A stretch of 64,000 bases of DNA from Myxococcales bacterium (GTDB lineage: Bacteria; Myxococcota_A; Polyangia; Polyangiales; Polyangiaceae): NCBI GenBank assembly GCA_004193285.1, contig SECP01000037.1, positions 29,746 through 93,745 on the forward strand, in the 5' to 3' direction. This document shows positions 15,940 to 24,118 of this stretch, one piece after another. Made by a program: the position numbers and the translations under genes. Positions within the stretch are counted from its first letter, which is position 1, and the number at the start of each line of letters is the position of its first letter. Below the pieces are notes generated by a model that did not search any database, was not told where the DNA came from, and saw nothing but the letters and a program-made list of their open reading frames with translations.

Positions 15940-18900
15940 ATGCGCCTCGTCGCTCTCGTCTCGACCGTGGGGCTTTCCTTGCTCGGAGCCTCCGCAAAGC
16001 CTGCTCGAGCGGCCGAGGGCGCCGTCGCTCCCACCGCGGCGAGCGAGTCCGCCCGTATCAAGCCCGCCGCCGAGCGCAGCTTGGCCGGCGCGGAGCGCCC
16101 CACCATCAAAAAGAAGGCCGAGCAAAAAGCGCAAGCGACGCGCGGAGCCCGGGTCAGCCTGCAGATCCCGGAGCGCCTCCGCAAGCTGCTCGCCGCCAAG
16201 ATCGACCGCCGCATCGAGCGCAACATCTCGCAGAGCAAGCAGCTCCGCGTCGAGGCGATGGGGCTCTTGCACAAGTTCATCGAAGAGTCCCCCTCCGACA
16301 CCCCGGAGATGCCGGAGGCGCTCCTCCGCATGGGGGAGCTCGAATGGGAGGAAGGCCGGGACAAGTTCCTGGAAGACTTCAAGCGGTGGGAAAAGACTCC
16401 CGCCGATCAACGGAGCGAGCCGCCGACCCCCAACTACGCCAAGCCGCGCGCGCGGTTCTTGCGAGTGCTCAAGACCTACAAGTCGTTTCCTCAGTACGAC
16501 CTCGCCCTTTACGTCGACGGTTTCCTGGCGAACGAAGAAGGCAAGTTCGGCGAAGCGGTCGGCCGCTTCAACAAGATCATCGAGTGGTTTCCGAAGAGCC
16601 GTTTCATTCCGGACGCTCACATGGTCCGGGCCGAGTACGAGTTCACGAAAGAAGCTCCAAACTACGAGGTAGCGTACCGAGAGTACGAGGAGGTCCTGAA
16701 GTACGAGGATACGGACCTCTACGACCTGGCGCTGTTCAAGAGCGCGTGGACCCTGTGGCGGCTCGGCCGCAGTGAAGAGGCGGCTCAGCGCTTCCTGAAG
16801 GTTTTCCAGGCGACGGAGGTGGGGGCACGCAACAAGGGGAAGAGCCGGGCGGAGCTGGACGAGCTGCAGCAGGAGGCGCTCAAGAACCTGGTCGCCGTGT
16901 TCGTGGAAGACGAAAAGAACAGCGCCGAGGACATGTTCAAGTTCTTGGTGAAGGCGGGCGGCGACAAGTTCGCTGGGCGCATCGTCCGAGCGCTGGCGGA
17001 GGCGTTCTACGAACAGTCGCACTACGAGCGCGGCATCGAGGCGTACCGCTTGCTGCTCAAGCTCGAGCCCACGAGCCCCGAGGGCAACGACTACATGCTG
17101 CGCATCGCGCAGGGCCACTCGACGCTCGAGGCCTGGAAAGAGCTGGAGAGTGACTACAAGCTGGTCGTGAAAGAATACGTGGCGCCCGTTCAAACCCCCG
17201 GCAAGCCGGCGGCCAAGGCGTCCGGCTGGGTGCAGGTCCAGTCCGCGGGGACGCTGGCCGCCGCAGAAAAAGCCGCAGAAAAGCAGATGCGAGAGGACGC
17301 AGTCGGCCTCCACGCCAAGGCTCAAGCGGACAAGACGAGCAAGGGCGAATACCAGGCCGCCGCGGCGCTCTACCAAGTGTACTTGTCGCGCTTCGGCAAG
17401 CGGCCCGAGGCGTACGAGGTCAACTACAACCTCGGCGAGATCAACTTTTACCACCTGAACAACGCGGCGGGCTCGGCGGAGGCGTACCTCGCCGCGGTGC
17501 GGATGAACCCGAAGGGCTCGCTCTCGCGCACTGCGCTCTACAATGCGCTCGCCGCGCTCGAGGTGGCGCGCGCGGCCGAGTTCGAAGCGGTGAAGGCCGC
17601 CGGTAAAAAGCAGGAAGAATCCCCCACCGATCGCACCCTGACGGAGGCGATGGAGCTGTACATCAAGACTTACCCCACCGACAAGCAGATCCCCGAGCTG
17701 CTGTTTCGGCAAGGCAAGCTCTACTACGACTACCAAGTGTACGACCCGGCGGTGCGGCAGTGGGGCCTCTTGCTGGAGAAGTACCCGCGCGACCGCTACG
17801 CGGCCGGCGCGGGCGAGCTCATTCTGGACTCTTTCAACAAGAGCGAGGACTACGCCAACATCGAGACTTGGGCGCGGCGCCTCAAGAGCGCGCCGTCGTT
17901 TCAGAGCCCGGAGCAGCAAGCTCGGCTCAATGGCCTCATCGTGGGCGCCGTGTTCAAGCTCGGGGAGAGCTTTGCCAAGAAAGGGGAGCACGGCAGAGCC
18001 GCGGAGGCCTACCTACGCGCGGCCAAGGAATTCCCCAAGGAGCCGCGCTCCGCGCAGGCCGCGGTCAACGCGGAGGTCGAGGCGCGTCGCGCCGCGGACC
18101 TGGGGACGCTCGCCGCAGCCGCGAAGATCCTGGTCGACAACCATCGACAACGGGACGAAGCGGCAGAGGGGGTCTGGATCGCCGCCACCACGTACCAGGA
18201 AGTGGGGCTCTTCAGCGAAGCGGCGAGCTACCACGCCGTGCTCACCGACAGTTGGCCGAAGAACCAGCACCACAAGGACGCCGCTTACAATGCGGTCCTG
18301 CTTCGCACGACGGTCGGCGAGCACGACAAGGCCATCGAGAGCGGCCAAAAATTCAAGAAGTACTACCCGCGTGACGAGAGCGCGGACGAAGTCACCTTCT
18401 TGATGGGCAAGGCTCACGAGAAGGCCAACAAGCGCGCCGAGGCCGCCGCGCTCTACGACTCCTATTCGCGCAGCGCGCGCAGCGTGAGCAGCCAAATCGA
18501 GGCGCTGGTGCGCCTCGCGACCGTGAAGGCGGACGACGACCGACAGAGCGGCGCCGCGCTGGACCGCGCGATGTCCCTCTACAAGGCGCGGAAAAACGCG
18601 GTAGACGACCGGGGCAAGTACTACGCAGCGAAGGCTCGCTACATGCAGGGCGAGATCGTCCTCAAGAAGTTCCAAGACGTCAAAATCGAAGGCGACGTCA
18701 AGCAGCTGAAGGAGCGCTTGAAGAAAAAGGCGGAGCTGCTGAAGAAAGCGGCGGAGACCTTCCTTTCCACGGCCGAGATAGGCGCGGCGGAGTGGACCAC
18801 GGCCGCGCTCTACCAGATCGGCGTCACGTACGAGTCCTTCTCCAAGGCTCTCCTGAGCTCACCGCCTCCCGAGAGCCTCAGCGCGGCCGAGAAGGAGCTC

Positions 18901-19224
18901 TACCAACAATCGATCGACGAGTTCGTGGTGCCCATCGAGGAGCGCAGCCTGGAGGCCTACGAAAGCGGCTGGCAAAAGGCGATCGAGCTCGGCATCTTCA
19001 ACTCGTGGACGGCGAAGATGCGCGAGGCGCTCGGGCGCCTGAACTCGGAGCTGTACCCGCCGCTGAAGGAGCAAGGCTTCGAGATCCGGTCTCAGGGCGC
19101 GGGCCAGCTGCCACCGCTCATCGACGCGACGCGCCGCAACACCGCTGGTCGTAGCGACAAGTTCCTGCTCCCCGCTAGTGACGCCAAGCCCAAGCCGGAA
19201 GCGAAGAAAGAGGACAAAAAATGA
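15940..19224 (+). CDS. giant periplasmic TPR protein, GltD/NfsD (AgnA)-like
   Basis: From ATG 15940 this encodes about 1094 residues with a signal peptide (cleavage near KPARAAE). It is mostly TPR repeats: YDLALYVDGFLANEEGKFGEAVGRFNKIIEWFPKSRF, YEVNYNLGEINFYHLNNAAGSAEAYLAAVRMNP, FRQGKLYYDYQVYDPAVRQWGLLLEKYPRDRY and others. The C-terminus is Lys/Glu-rich. A large exported TPR protein followed directly by a TPR lipoprotein is the arrangement of gltD-gltE (agnA-aglT) in Myxococcus, whose products belong to the gliding and spore-coat envelope complexes. The gene overlaps the next by 4 bases. Upstream in-frame extension to 15817 has no signal peptide and was rejected. The GltD label rests on architecture and gene order, not alignment. 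Confidence 0.8.
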   Translation: MRLVALVSTVGLSLLGASAKPARAAEGAVAPTAASESARIKPAAERSLAGAERPTIKKKAEQKAQATRGARVSLQIPERLRKLLAAKIDRRIERNISQSKQLRVEAMGLLHKFIEESPSDTPEMPEALLRMGELEWEEGRDKFLEDFKRWEKTPADQRSEPPTPNYAKPRARFLRVLKTYKSFPQYDLALYVDGFLANEEGKFGEAVGRFNKIIEWFPKSRFIPDAHMVRAEYEFTKEAPNYEVAYREYEEVLKYEDTDLYDLALFKSAWTLWRLGRSEEAAQRFLKVFQATEVGARNKGKSRAELDELQQEALKNLVAVFVEDEKNSAEDMFKFLVKAGGDKFAGRIVRALAEAFYEQSHYERGIEAYRLLLKLEPTSPEGNDYMLRIAQGHSTLEAWKELESDYKLVVKEYVAPVQTPGKPAAKASGWVQVQSAGTLAAAEKAAEKQMREDAVGLHAKAQADKTSKGEYQAAAALYQVYLSRFGKRPEAYEVNYNLGEINFYHLNNAAGSAEAYLAAVRMNPKGSLSRTALYNALAALEVARAAEFEAVKAAGKKQEESPTDRTLTEAMELYIKTYPTDKQIPELLFRQGKLYYDYQVYDPAVRQWGLLLEKYPRDRYAAGAGELILDSFNKSEDYANIETWARRLKSAPSFQSPEQQARLNGLIVGAVFKLGESFAKKGEHGRAAEAYLRAAKEFPKEPRSAQAAVNAEVEARRAADLGTLAAAAKILVDNHRQRDEAAEGVWIAATTYQEVGLFSEAASYHAVLTDSWPKNQHHKDAAYNAVLLRTTVGEHDKAIESGQKFKKYYPRDESADEVTFLMGKAHEKANKRAEAAALYDSYSRSARSVSSQIEALVRLATVKADDDRQSGAALDRAMSLYKARKNAVDDRGKYYAAKARYMQGEIVLKKFQDVKIEGDVKQLKERLKKKAELLKKAAETFLSTAEIGAAEWTTAALYQIGVTYESFSKALLSSPPPESLSAAEKELYQQSIDEFVVPIEERSLEAYESGWQKAIELGIFNSWTAKMREALGRLNSELYPPLKEQGFEIRSQGAGQLPPLIDATRRNTAGRSDKFLLPASDAKPKPEAKKEDKK

Positions 19225-20321
19225 GAGCCTTCGTCCTCGCGGTTTGCTTGCTCGGAGCCGCGTGCGCCGCCAAGCCGCAAAAGGCTACCGCGCCCACGCT
19301 CGCACCCGCCAACCCGGTGGCGCTCGGTAAGATGGTGCAGGGGGTCCAGGCCGCGAAGGACGCGTCGGGGAAAGAGCGGGCCATCGGCTTGCTGGAGGAA
19401 GCGGTCAAGGCGGACGCCGGCCTTTGGGAAGCTCACTACAACTTGGGCGTGCTCCTCGCGGACAAGGGAGACCTCGCTTCCGCCGAGCGTCACCTGACGA
19501 CCGCAGAGCAGCTCGCACCCAACGCGGAAGACGTAGCGCTGGCGTTGTCCGAGGTGAGGCGCCGGCGCGGAGATACGCAGGGCGCCGTCGACGCGCTGTC
19601 GGCGTTCGTGAAGGAGAGCCCGGGGGCCAGCTACGCGCCGGTGGCGCTCATCGGAGCCCTTCGTGAAAATGGCAAGGTGGACCAAGCCATCGCGCAGGCG
19701 CAGGACGTGCTGGTGCGCCGCTCCGCCGATCCACGCGCCCTCGCCGAGCTGGCGCTCTCCTACCTCGCGAAGGGCGAGCTGGACACCGCCCAGCTGCTCA
19801 GCGAAGAGGCGCTCAAGGCCGACACGAAGAGCGCGGTCGCCGAACGCACCGCCGGGCTCATTGCCCTCAAACAGGGCGATGACGCGGTCGCCTTTCGTCA
19901 TTTCGCGCGCGCCAGTGAGCTCGACCCGAAGGACACCACCGCGCGACTCAATGTCGCTACGGTGCTGCTGCAGGCCGGCGTGTACGACAAGGCCGCCGAG
20001 CAATTCCGAGTCGCTTTGGAGACGGAGCCGGACAACACCTCCGCGGCATTGGGGCTCGCCGCAGCGCGTCGTGGCCAGGGCAAGCGGGACGAGTCGGCGC
20101 CGTTCTTGGAAGCCGAAAAGCTCATCAAGGGCGTGCTGGAGCGCGAGCCCAAGAATCTGGACGCGACCTACAACCTGGCGGTCTTGTACGCAGATTTCTT
20201 GAAGCGCCCGGCGGAAGCCTCACCCCTCTATCAGCGGTTTCTCGACCAAGCCCCGAAGGCGCATCCGGCTCGCGCGGAGGCGGAGCGGGCGCTCGCAGCC
20301 CTTGCCAATCAGAAGAAGTAG
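19221..20321 (+). CDS. gltE: TPR-repeat lipoprotein, GltE (AglT/NfsE)-like
   Basis: A 366-residue outer-membrane lipoprotein candidate with lipobox LLGAAC (Cys15). After a short linker it consists almost wholly of TPR repeats, including LWEAHYNLGVLLADKGDLASAERHL, AVAERTAGLIALKQGDDAVAFRHFARASELDPKD, TARLNVATVLLQAGVYDKAAEQFRVALETEPDN and a closing LDATYNLAVLYADFL. This is the architecture of GltE, the TPR lipoprotein of the adventurous gliding machinery, and the preceding gene fits GltD. It is translationally coupled to that gene (ATGA overlap). The neighbouring glt genes of Myxococcus (aglRQS, gltG-J) are not in the window, so function in motility, sporulation or some other envelope task cannot be told from here. 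Confidence 0.75.
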   Translation: MRAFVLAVCLLGAACAAKPQKATAPTLAPANPVALGKMVQGVQAAKDASGKERAIGLLEEAVKADAGLWEAHYNLGVLLADKGDLASAERHLTTAEQLAPNAEDVALALSEVRRRRGDTQGAVDALSAFVKESPGASYAPVALIGALRENGKVDQAIAQAQDVLVRRSADPRALAELALSYLAKGELDTAQLLSEEALKADTKSAVAERTAGLIALKQGDDAVAFRHFARASELDPKDTTARLNVATVLLQAGVYDKAAEQFRVALETEPDNTSAALGLAAARRGQGKRDESAPFLEAEKLIKGVLEREPKNLDATYNLAVLYADFLKRPAEASPLYQRFLDQAPKAHPARAEAERALAALANQKK

Positions 20322-20378
20322 GCGGGGCGGCTAGCCCGATTTGCGGCCAATCCGGGGCCCTGTGTTACGGTACCCGCG

Positions 20379-21578
20379 ATGTTTTCTCGTGGTTCCAAGG
20401 CCCCCGCCGCGATTTCGCTCGCGGCCTCCGCGCTCGGCCTGCTTTTTTCGTCGAATTCGACGTCCGACTACGCCGCCCACCTCGACCGGCGCCTGCACAA
20501 CGTGCACTGCAGCTTCATTCCCGGCGCGGCCGCGACGTCCGAGGCGGAGCCCTGCCGGGTGGCGATGTACAGCCCGTTCTCGGCTCTGCTGAAGGATCAG
20601 TACTGGGGCGGGATCCCGATCTCTCTCTTCGCCTTGGGCGCGTTTTGCTTCTTCGCCGCGTTCTCCCTGTACTTGCTCTTGGCGAGCGAGCGGGTGTCGC
20701 GGCGAACCTGGGCGTTCTTCGGCCTCGTCGGGTCGGCGCCGCTGCTGGTCTCCCTGCTGATGCTCACCATCTCGCTCACGCAGCTGGGCCAGCTTTGCAA
20801 GACTTGCGTTGGCATCTACCTGTCCTCCGCGCTCCTCGCGTTCGGCGCCATCACCGGCTGGCTCTCGACCCGGGCTGACTCCAGCCGGCCCCAACTCTCG
20901 CTCGCGCTGGTCGCGGTTTGGCTCGTGGCGCTCGGCTCTACCACCCTCGTGCCCGCGGTCGTTTACGCGGCCACCGCGCCGGACCAGCGCCCGTACATCA
21001 CCCAGTGCGGTGAGCTGAAGCAGACGAAGATCAAAGGGGACAACCCGGTGAAGATTCACGGCACCCGCCCGGTGCAGCCGACGTTGCTCTTCGAAGACCC
21101 CCTGTGCCCTACGTGCAAGGCCTTCCACGACCGCCTCGTGACCGAGAACGTGATCGAGAAGCTGGATATCGAGCTCGTGCTATTCCCCTTGGATAGCGAG
21201 TGCAATTGGATGCTCGACCAGCCTCTCCACCCGGGCGCGTGCATCGTCTCCAAAGCGGTTTTGTGTGGAGAAGGCAACTCGCGCCAGGTTCTGGAGTGGG
21301 CGTACGCCGAGCAGGAGTACCTGACGCGGGCCGGCAAGGCCGGTGAGGGCGTGCTCCGGGCCGCGATCAAGCAAAGGTGGGGGGAGGGTCTGCTGCGCTG
21401 CGTGGACGACAAGAAGACCGACGTCCGCCTCAACAACCACCTGCATTTCGCGTCCGAGAACAACATCCCGGTGTCCACCCCGCAGATGTATCTGGGGAAG
21501 CGTCGCGTGTGTGACGAAGACACGGACTTGGGTCTGCGCTTCACCCTTTCCCAGCTCGCGCCGGAGGTCCTCAAATGA
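20379..21578 (+). CDS. VKOR-family membrane protein fused to a thioredoxin-like DsbA domain
   Basis: The 399-residue protein starts with a vitamin K epoxide reductase (VKOR) membrane domain: a loop with cysteines (VHCSF and EPCRVAMYSPF), then GGIPISLFALGAF, and an active-site CKTC in LCKTCVGIYLSSALL, among four or five transmembrane helices over residues 10-200. The C-terminal half (about 225-399) is a periplasmic thioredoxin/DsbA-like domain with CPTC in EDPLCPTCKAFHDRL. Fused VKOR-Trx proteins reoxidise their own thioredoxin arm using quinone, so they make disulfides in exported proteins without DsbB. It starts 57 bases after gltE and overlaps the following OmpA-like gene by 4 bases. Confidence 0.88.
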   Translation: MFSRGSKAPAAISLAASALGLLFSSNSTSDYAAHLDRRLHNVHCSFIPGAAATSEAEPCRVAMYSPFSALLKDQYWGGIPISLFALGAFCFFAAFSLYLLLASERVSRRTWAFFGLVGSAPLLVSLLMLTISLTQLGQLCKTCVGIYLSSALLAFGAITGWLSTRADSSRPQLSLALVAVWLVALGSTTLVPAVVYAATAPDQRPYITQCGELKQTKIKGDNPVKIHGTRPVQPTLLFEDPLCPTCKAFHDRLVTENVIEKLDIELVLFPLDSECNWMLDQPLHPGACIVSKAVLCGEGNSRQVLEWAYAEQEYLTRAGKAGEGVLRAAIKQRWGEGLLRCVDDKKTDVRLNNHLHFASENNIPVSTPQMYLGKRRVCDEDTDLGLRFTLSQLAPEVLK

Positions 21579-22324
21579 CGCAGGCGATGGACCCGGGGAC
21601 TCCGCCGGGAGCCGGAAGAGGCATCAGTCACCTCGGAGCGATGGTGGGTCTGGCTGCCGGCGTCCTGCTCACGGCGGGCATGGCGCTCGCGGTGCGCGGC
21701 TGGAACCACACCGCGGAGAAGAACCTCACCACGCCCGAGAAAGAGAAGCCGAAGGTCGCCATCGCGGACCAAGCGGAGGTCGCCTATTGCACGCCGCAGT
21801 TCAAGCAGGTGCTGGAGCGCGTGCTGCACTCGTGCGGGCTCGCCGCGGAGGGAGAGGGAGCGCGTCGCGGCTGCAAGCCGTCGGACGTGAAGACCTTCGC
21901 TTCGATCAGCGACGACGATTTCAACGCTCTGTTCACGCCGCTGAAAGATCGCGGCGGCGTGGTCCTGTTCGACGAGGGTAAAGACGACCTGGACGAGAGC
22001 GCGAAGAAGCTGCTCGAGGAGCGCTGGTTCGCCCGCAAGGGAGCGCGCTACTTCTTCGTCGTGGCGCGAGCCTCGAAGACCGGGAGTCAGGCGAAGAACA
22101 ACGCGCTCTCGCACCGCCGGGCCAACTCGGTCATGTTTTACTTGAAGCAGCTCTCGGGCGACCCCGAGATCGAGCAGAAGGTGGGCCTCCTGTGGCTCGG
22201 CAACGAGTTTGCTCAGCTCTCCAAGGAGTATTGCACCTGGCCAACCTCTCGCGCTTCGGAGCGGTGCGACGAAGAGCCCATCAACCGCAGCGCGTTCGTC
22301 TCCTGGGTGGACTGCAGGCTATGA
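21575..22324 (+). CDS. membrane-anchored OmpA-like protein
   Basis: A 249-residue protein with one transmembrane helix near residues 20-42 (GAMVGLAAGVLLTAGMALAV), a charged linker, a Cys-containing helical segment (YCTPQFK, HSCGL, RGCKPS) and an OmpA-like C-terminal region: VVLFDEGKDDLDESAKKLL, then KNNALSHRRANSVMFYLK, as in peptidoglycan-binding OmpA domains. The DxxR-type spacing is less perfect than in Pal/OmpA, and the final 40 residues have two more cysteines. It is probably an inner-membrane-anchored periplasmic protein that may touch peptidoglycan. Its several cysteines make it a plausible client of the disulfide enzymes encoded on either side, which are co-transcribed with it. Confidence 0.7.
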   Translation: MTQAMDPGTPPGAGRGISHLGAMVGLAAGVLLTAGMALAVRGWNHTAEKNLTTPEKEKPKVAIADQAEVAYCTPQFKQVLERVLHSCGLAAEGEGARRGCKPSDVKTFASISDDDFNALFTPLKDRGGVVLFDEGKDDLDESAKKLLEERWFARKGARYFFVVARASKTGSQAKNNALSHRRANSVMFYLKQLSGDPEIEQKVGLLWLGNEFAQLSKEYCTWPTSRASERCDEEPINRSAFVSWVDCRL

Positions 22325-23001
22325 ACAAAAACCACCACCTCCTCTTCGGCGCTCTGCTCCTCGGGGCTGGCTGCGACAACACCGACAAACCGCCGGCGAG
22401 CGCGCCTCGAGAGCGCAGCCAGATCGTCGAAGCAAAGGCGGGCGACAGCGCCCCCAAGCCCACCGCCGCGGAGACGGTGCCGGCGGCGGCCAGCGGCGTC
22501 GTCAAGGCGCCGCGTGCGCTGTGCGCGGGGCAGATGTCCGGCGCGGGGCGCTCCGTGGCCAAGAAGCCGGTATCGCAAAGCGTGGCCGCTGGTGAGGCGC
22601 AGTTGCCGGACGCCTTGCCGCTGGGCGGCGGCTACACGTGGGTGAATTTTTGGGCCGCGTGGTGCAAGCCCTGCAAGGAAGAGATCCCGAGGCTGATGCG
22701 CTTCCAGCAGGAGGTCGCGAAAGCGTCGCCCGGCTTCAAAATCGCGTTCGTCTCGCTGGACGACGACGAGCGCCAGCTCGGGGCCTTCTTGGCGGAGCAG
22801 ACGAGCTCCGGCCTGCGCCGAACTTGGTGGTTGAAGGAGGGCAAAGAGCGGGAGGATTGGCTCAAAGCGGCCGCGCTGGAGAGCGAGCCCGACTTGCCGT
22901 TTCACCTCCTCTTCGATCCCAAAGGCAAGTTGCGCTGCGTCGTGAAGGGCGCGGTCGAAGACGCGGATCTTCCAAGCCTGAAGCAGCTCGTCACCCTCTA
23001 G
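22321..23001 (+). CDS. TlpA-like thioredoxin-fold lipoprotein
   Basis: The ATG at 22321 overlaps the upstream stop (ATGA). The 226-residue product has lipobox LLGAGC (Cys18), a spacer, and a thioredoxin/TlpA domain with WAAWCKPCKEEIPRLMRF, where CKPC is the redox-active motif. A FVSLDDDERQLGAFL segment and a C-terminal DPKGKLRCVVKG follow, typical of TlpA-like proteins. It should reduce or isomerise disulfides in the periplasm while tethered to a membrane. The in-frame extension up to 22192 lies inside the upstream gene and was rejected. It closes the long operon that begins at 15940. Confidence 0.85.
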   Translation: MNKNHHLLFGALLLGAGCDNTDKPPASAPRERSQIVEAKAGDSAPKPTAAETVPAAASGVVKAPRALCAGQMSGAGRSVAKKPVSQSVAAGEAQLPDALPLGGGYTWVNFWAAWCKPCKEEIPRLMRFQQEVAKASPGFKIAFVSLDDDERQLGAFLAEQTSSGLRRTWWLKEGKEREDWLKAAALESEPDLPFHLLFDPKGKLRCVVKGAVEDADLPSLKQLVTL

Positions 23002-23018
23002 TAGTGGGCTCGACGCCC

Positions 23019-23040
23019 AGTTCCACACTGGTGTGGAACT
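23019..23040. promoter_or_regulatory. palindromic operator candidate before the lacI-type gene
   Basis: Two perfect 10-base arms (AGTTCCACAC and GTGTGGAACT) flank a 2-base TG centre, 43 bases upstream of the regulator start. A LacI-family dimer is a natural ligand, so this may be its autoregulatory operator. A smaller CCTGG-AA-CCAGG repeat follows directly. There is no T-tract, so a terminator is less likely. Confidence 0.55.
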
Positions 23041-23083
23041 ACCTGGAACCAGGACCAGCTTCCGGCTAGGCTCGTTCCAGCTC

Positions 23084-24118
23084 ATGTCCAGACGCCCTGA
23101 CATCGCCGAAGTCGCCAGGCACGCCAAGGTCTCGAAGAGCACCGTCTCGCGCGTGATCAACGGCGGTTACGCGAGCGCAGAGGTGCGCGCTCGCGTCGCC
23201 AAGGTCATCCAAAAGCTGGGCTACACGCCGTGGACGACGGCCCGGAACTTCTCGCTCGGGCGCGCCGGCTCCTTCGGGCTAGTCATGGAGGACAGCCAGA
23301 ACGAATGGATCACGCAGATCCTCGGCGGTATCGAGGAGGAGCTCACCTCCAAGCACATCTCGCTTCTGGTCGGGAGCTTGGTCCTGCGCGGCACGTACGA
23401 CTCCGCCACCGTGACGTCCTGGATACGCGAGCACCGGGTGGACGGCCTCATCTTCGCTCGTCCGGGCAAGCGGGAGAAGCAACTCATCGAGTCCGCGCGC
23501 AAGGTGAAGCTCTCGATCGCGCTCATCACGCCGGACGAGAGCTTCAAGGGCGGCGCCGTCCTCCGCAGCAACAACGTCGATGCAGGGCGTGAGATCGCGG
23601 AGCACCTTTACGAGCTCGGGCACCGCCGCATCGCCTATTTGGGGGGCCCGGAGGACTCCTTGGACAGCCGCCAGCGAGCCCAAGGGCTGGAAGAGGGCTT
23701 GGCGCTGCGGCGCCTGAAGATCCCGCCTCAATCGATGATCTTCGCGCCGCGCTACCACCTGCAAGAGGGCATCGCTTTCGCCGAACGCTGGGTGAAGATG
23801 CCGCGCCCCCGCGCGCCGACGGCGGTCGTGTGCGCGAACGACATCATGGCCCTCGGCTTCATGCGCACCCTCCAAACGCAGGGCGTCTCCGTCCCCAAGG
23901 ACGTATCCGTCGTGGGCTACGACGACGTGCCCGCGGCAAGCCTGTTTTGGCCCGGGCTCACCACCGTGCGCCAGCAGATGCGCTCCATGGGCTCCGCCGC
24001 TTGTCGTTCGCTCATGGCGCAGATGAACGGAGAGTCGCAAGATCGCTCCGTCTTGGAGTTTCCCATGGACCTGGTCGTGCGACAGAGCACGGGGCCGTCG
24101 CCGGACCGTAGAGTGTGA
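23084..24118 (+). CDS. LacI-family transcriptional regulator
   Basis: The 344-residue protein starts with a LacI helix-turn-helix and hinge (RRPDIAEVARHAKVSKSTVSRVINGGY) and continues as a periplasmic-binding-like sensor domain: FGLVMEDSQNEWITQILGGIEEEL, HRVDGLIFARPG, LGHRRIAYLGGPEDS, VVCANDIMALGFMRTLQTQGVSVPKDVSVVGYDD and PGLTTVRQQM. It is a sugar- or metabolite-responsive repressor or activator whose ligand cannot be named. The start was set at ATG 23084, since the in-frame extension to 23033 overlaps the candidate operator. The next gene overlaps its stop by 4 bases (GTGA), which is unusual for a LacI regulator and a methyltransferase. No sugar operon is adjacent, so targets probably lie elsewhere. 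Confidence 0.9.
   Translation: MSRRPDIAEVARHAKVSKSTVSRVINGGYASAEVRARVAKVIQKLGYTPWTTARNFSLGRAGSFGLVMEDSQNEWITQILGGIEEELTSKHISLLVGSLVLRGTYDSATVTSWIREHRVDGLIFARPGKREKQLIESARKVKLSIALITPDESFKGGAVLRSNNVDAGREIAEHLYELGHRRIAYLGGPEDSLDSRQRAQGLEEGLALRRLKIPPQSMIFAPRYHLQEGIAFAERWVKMPRPRAPTAVVCANDIMALGFMRTLQTQGVSVPKDVSVVGYDDVPAASLFWPGLTTVRQQMRSMGSAACRSLMAQMNGESQDRSVLEFPMDLVVRQSTGPSPDRRV

Noticed and set aside
15883..17991. Open frame of 702 codons on the minus strand opposite the GltD-like gene
   Set aside because: It mirrors the plus-strand codon bias of high-GC DNA, has no signal, motif or ribosome site, and the plus-strand TPR reading is clearly real.
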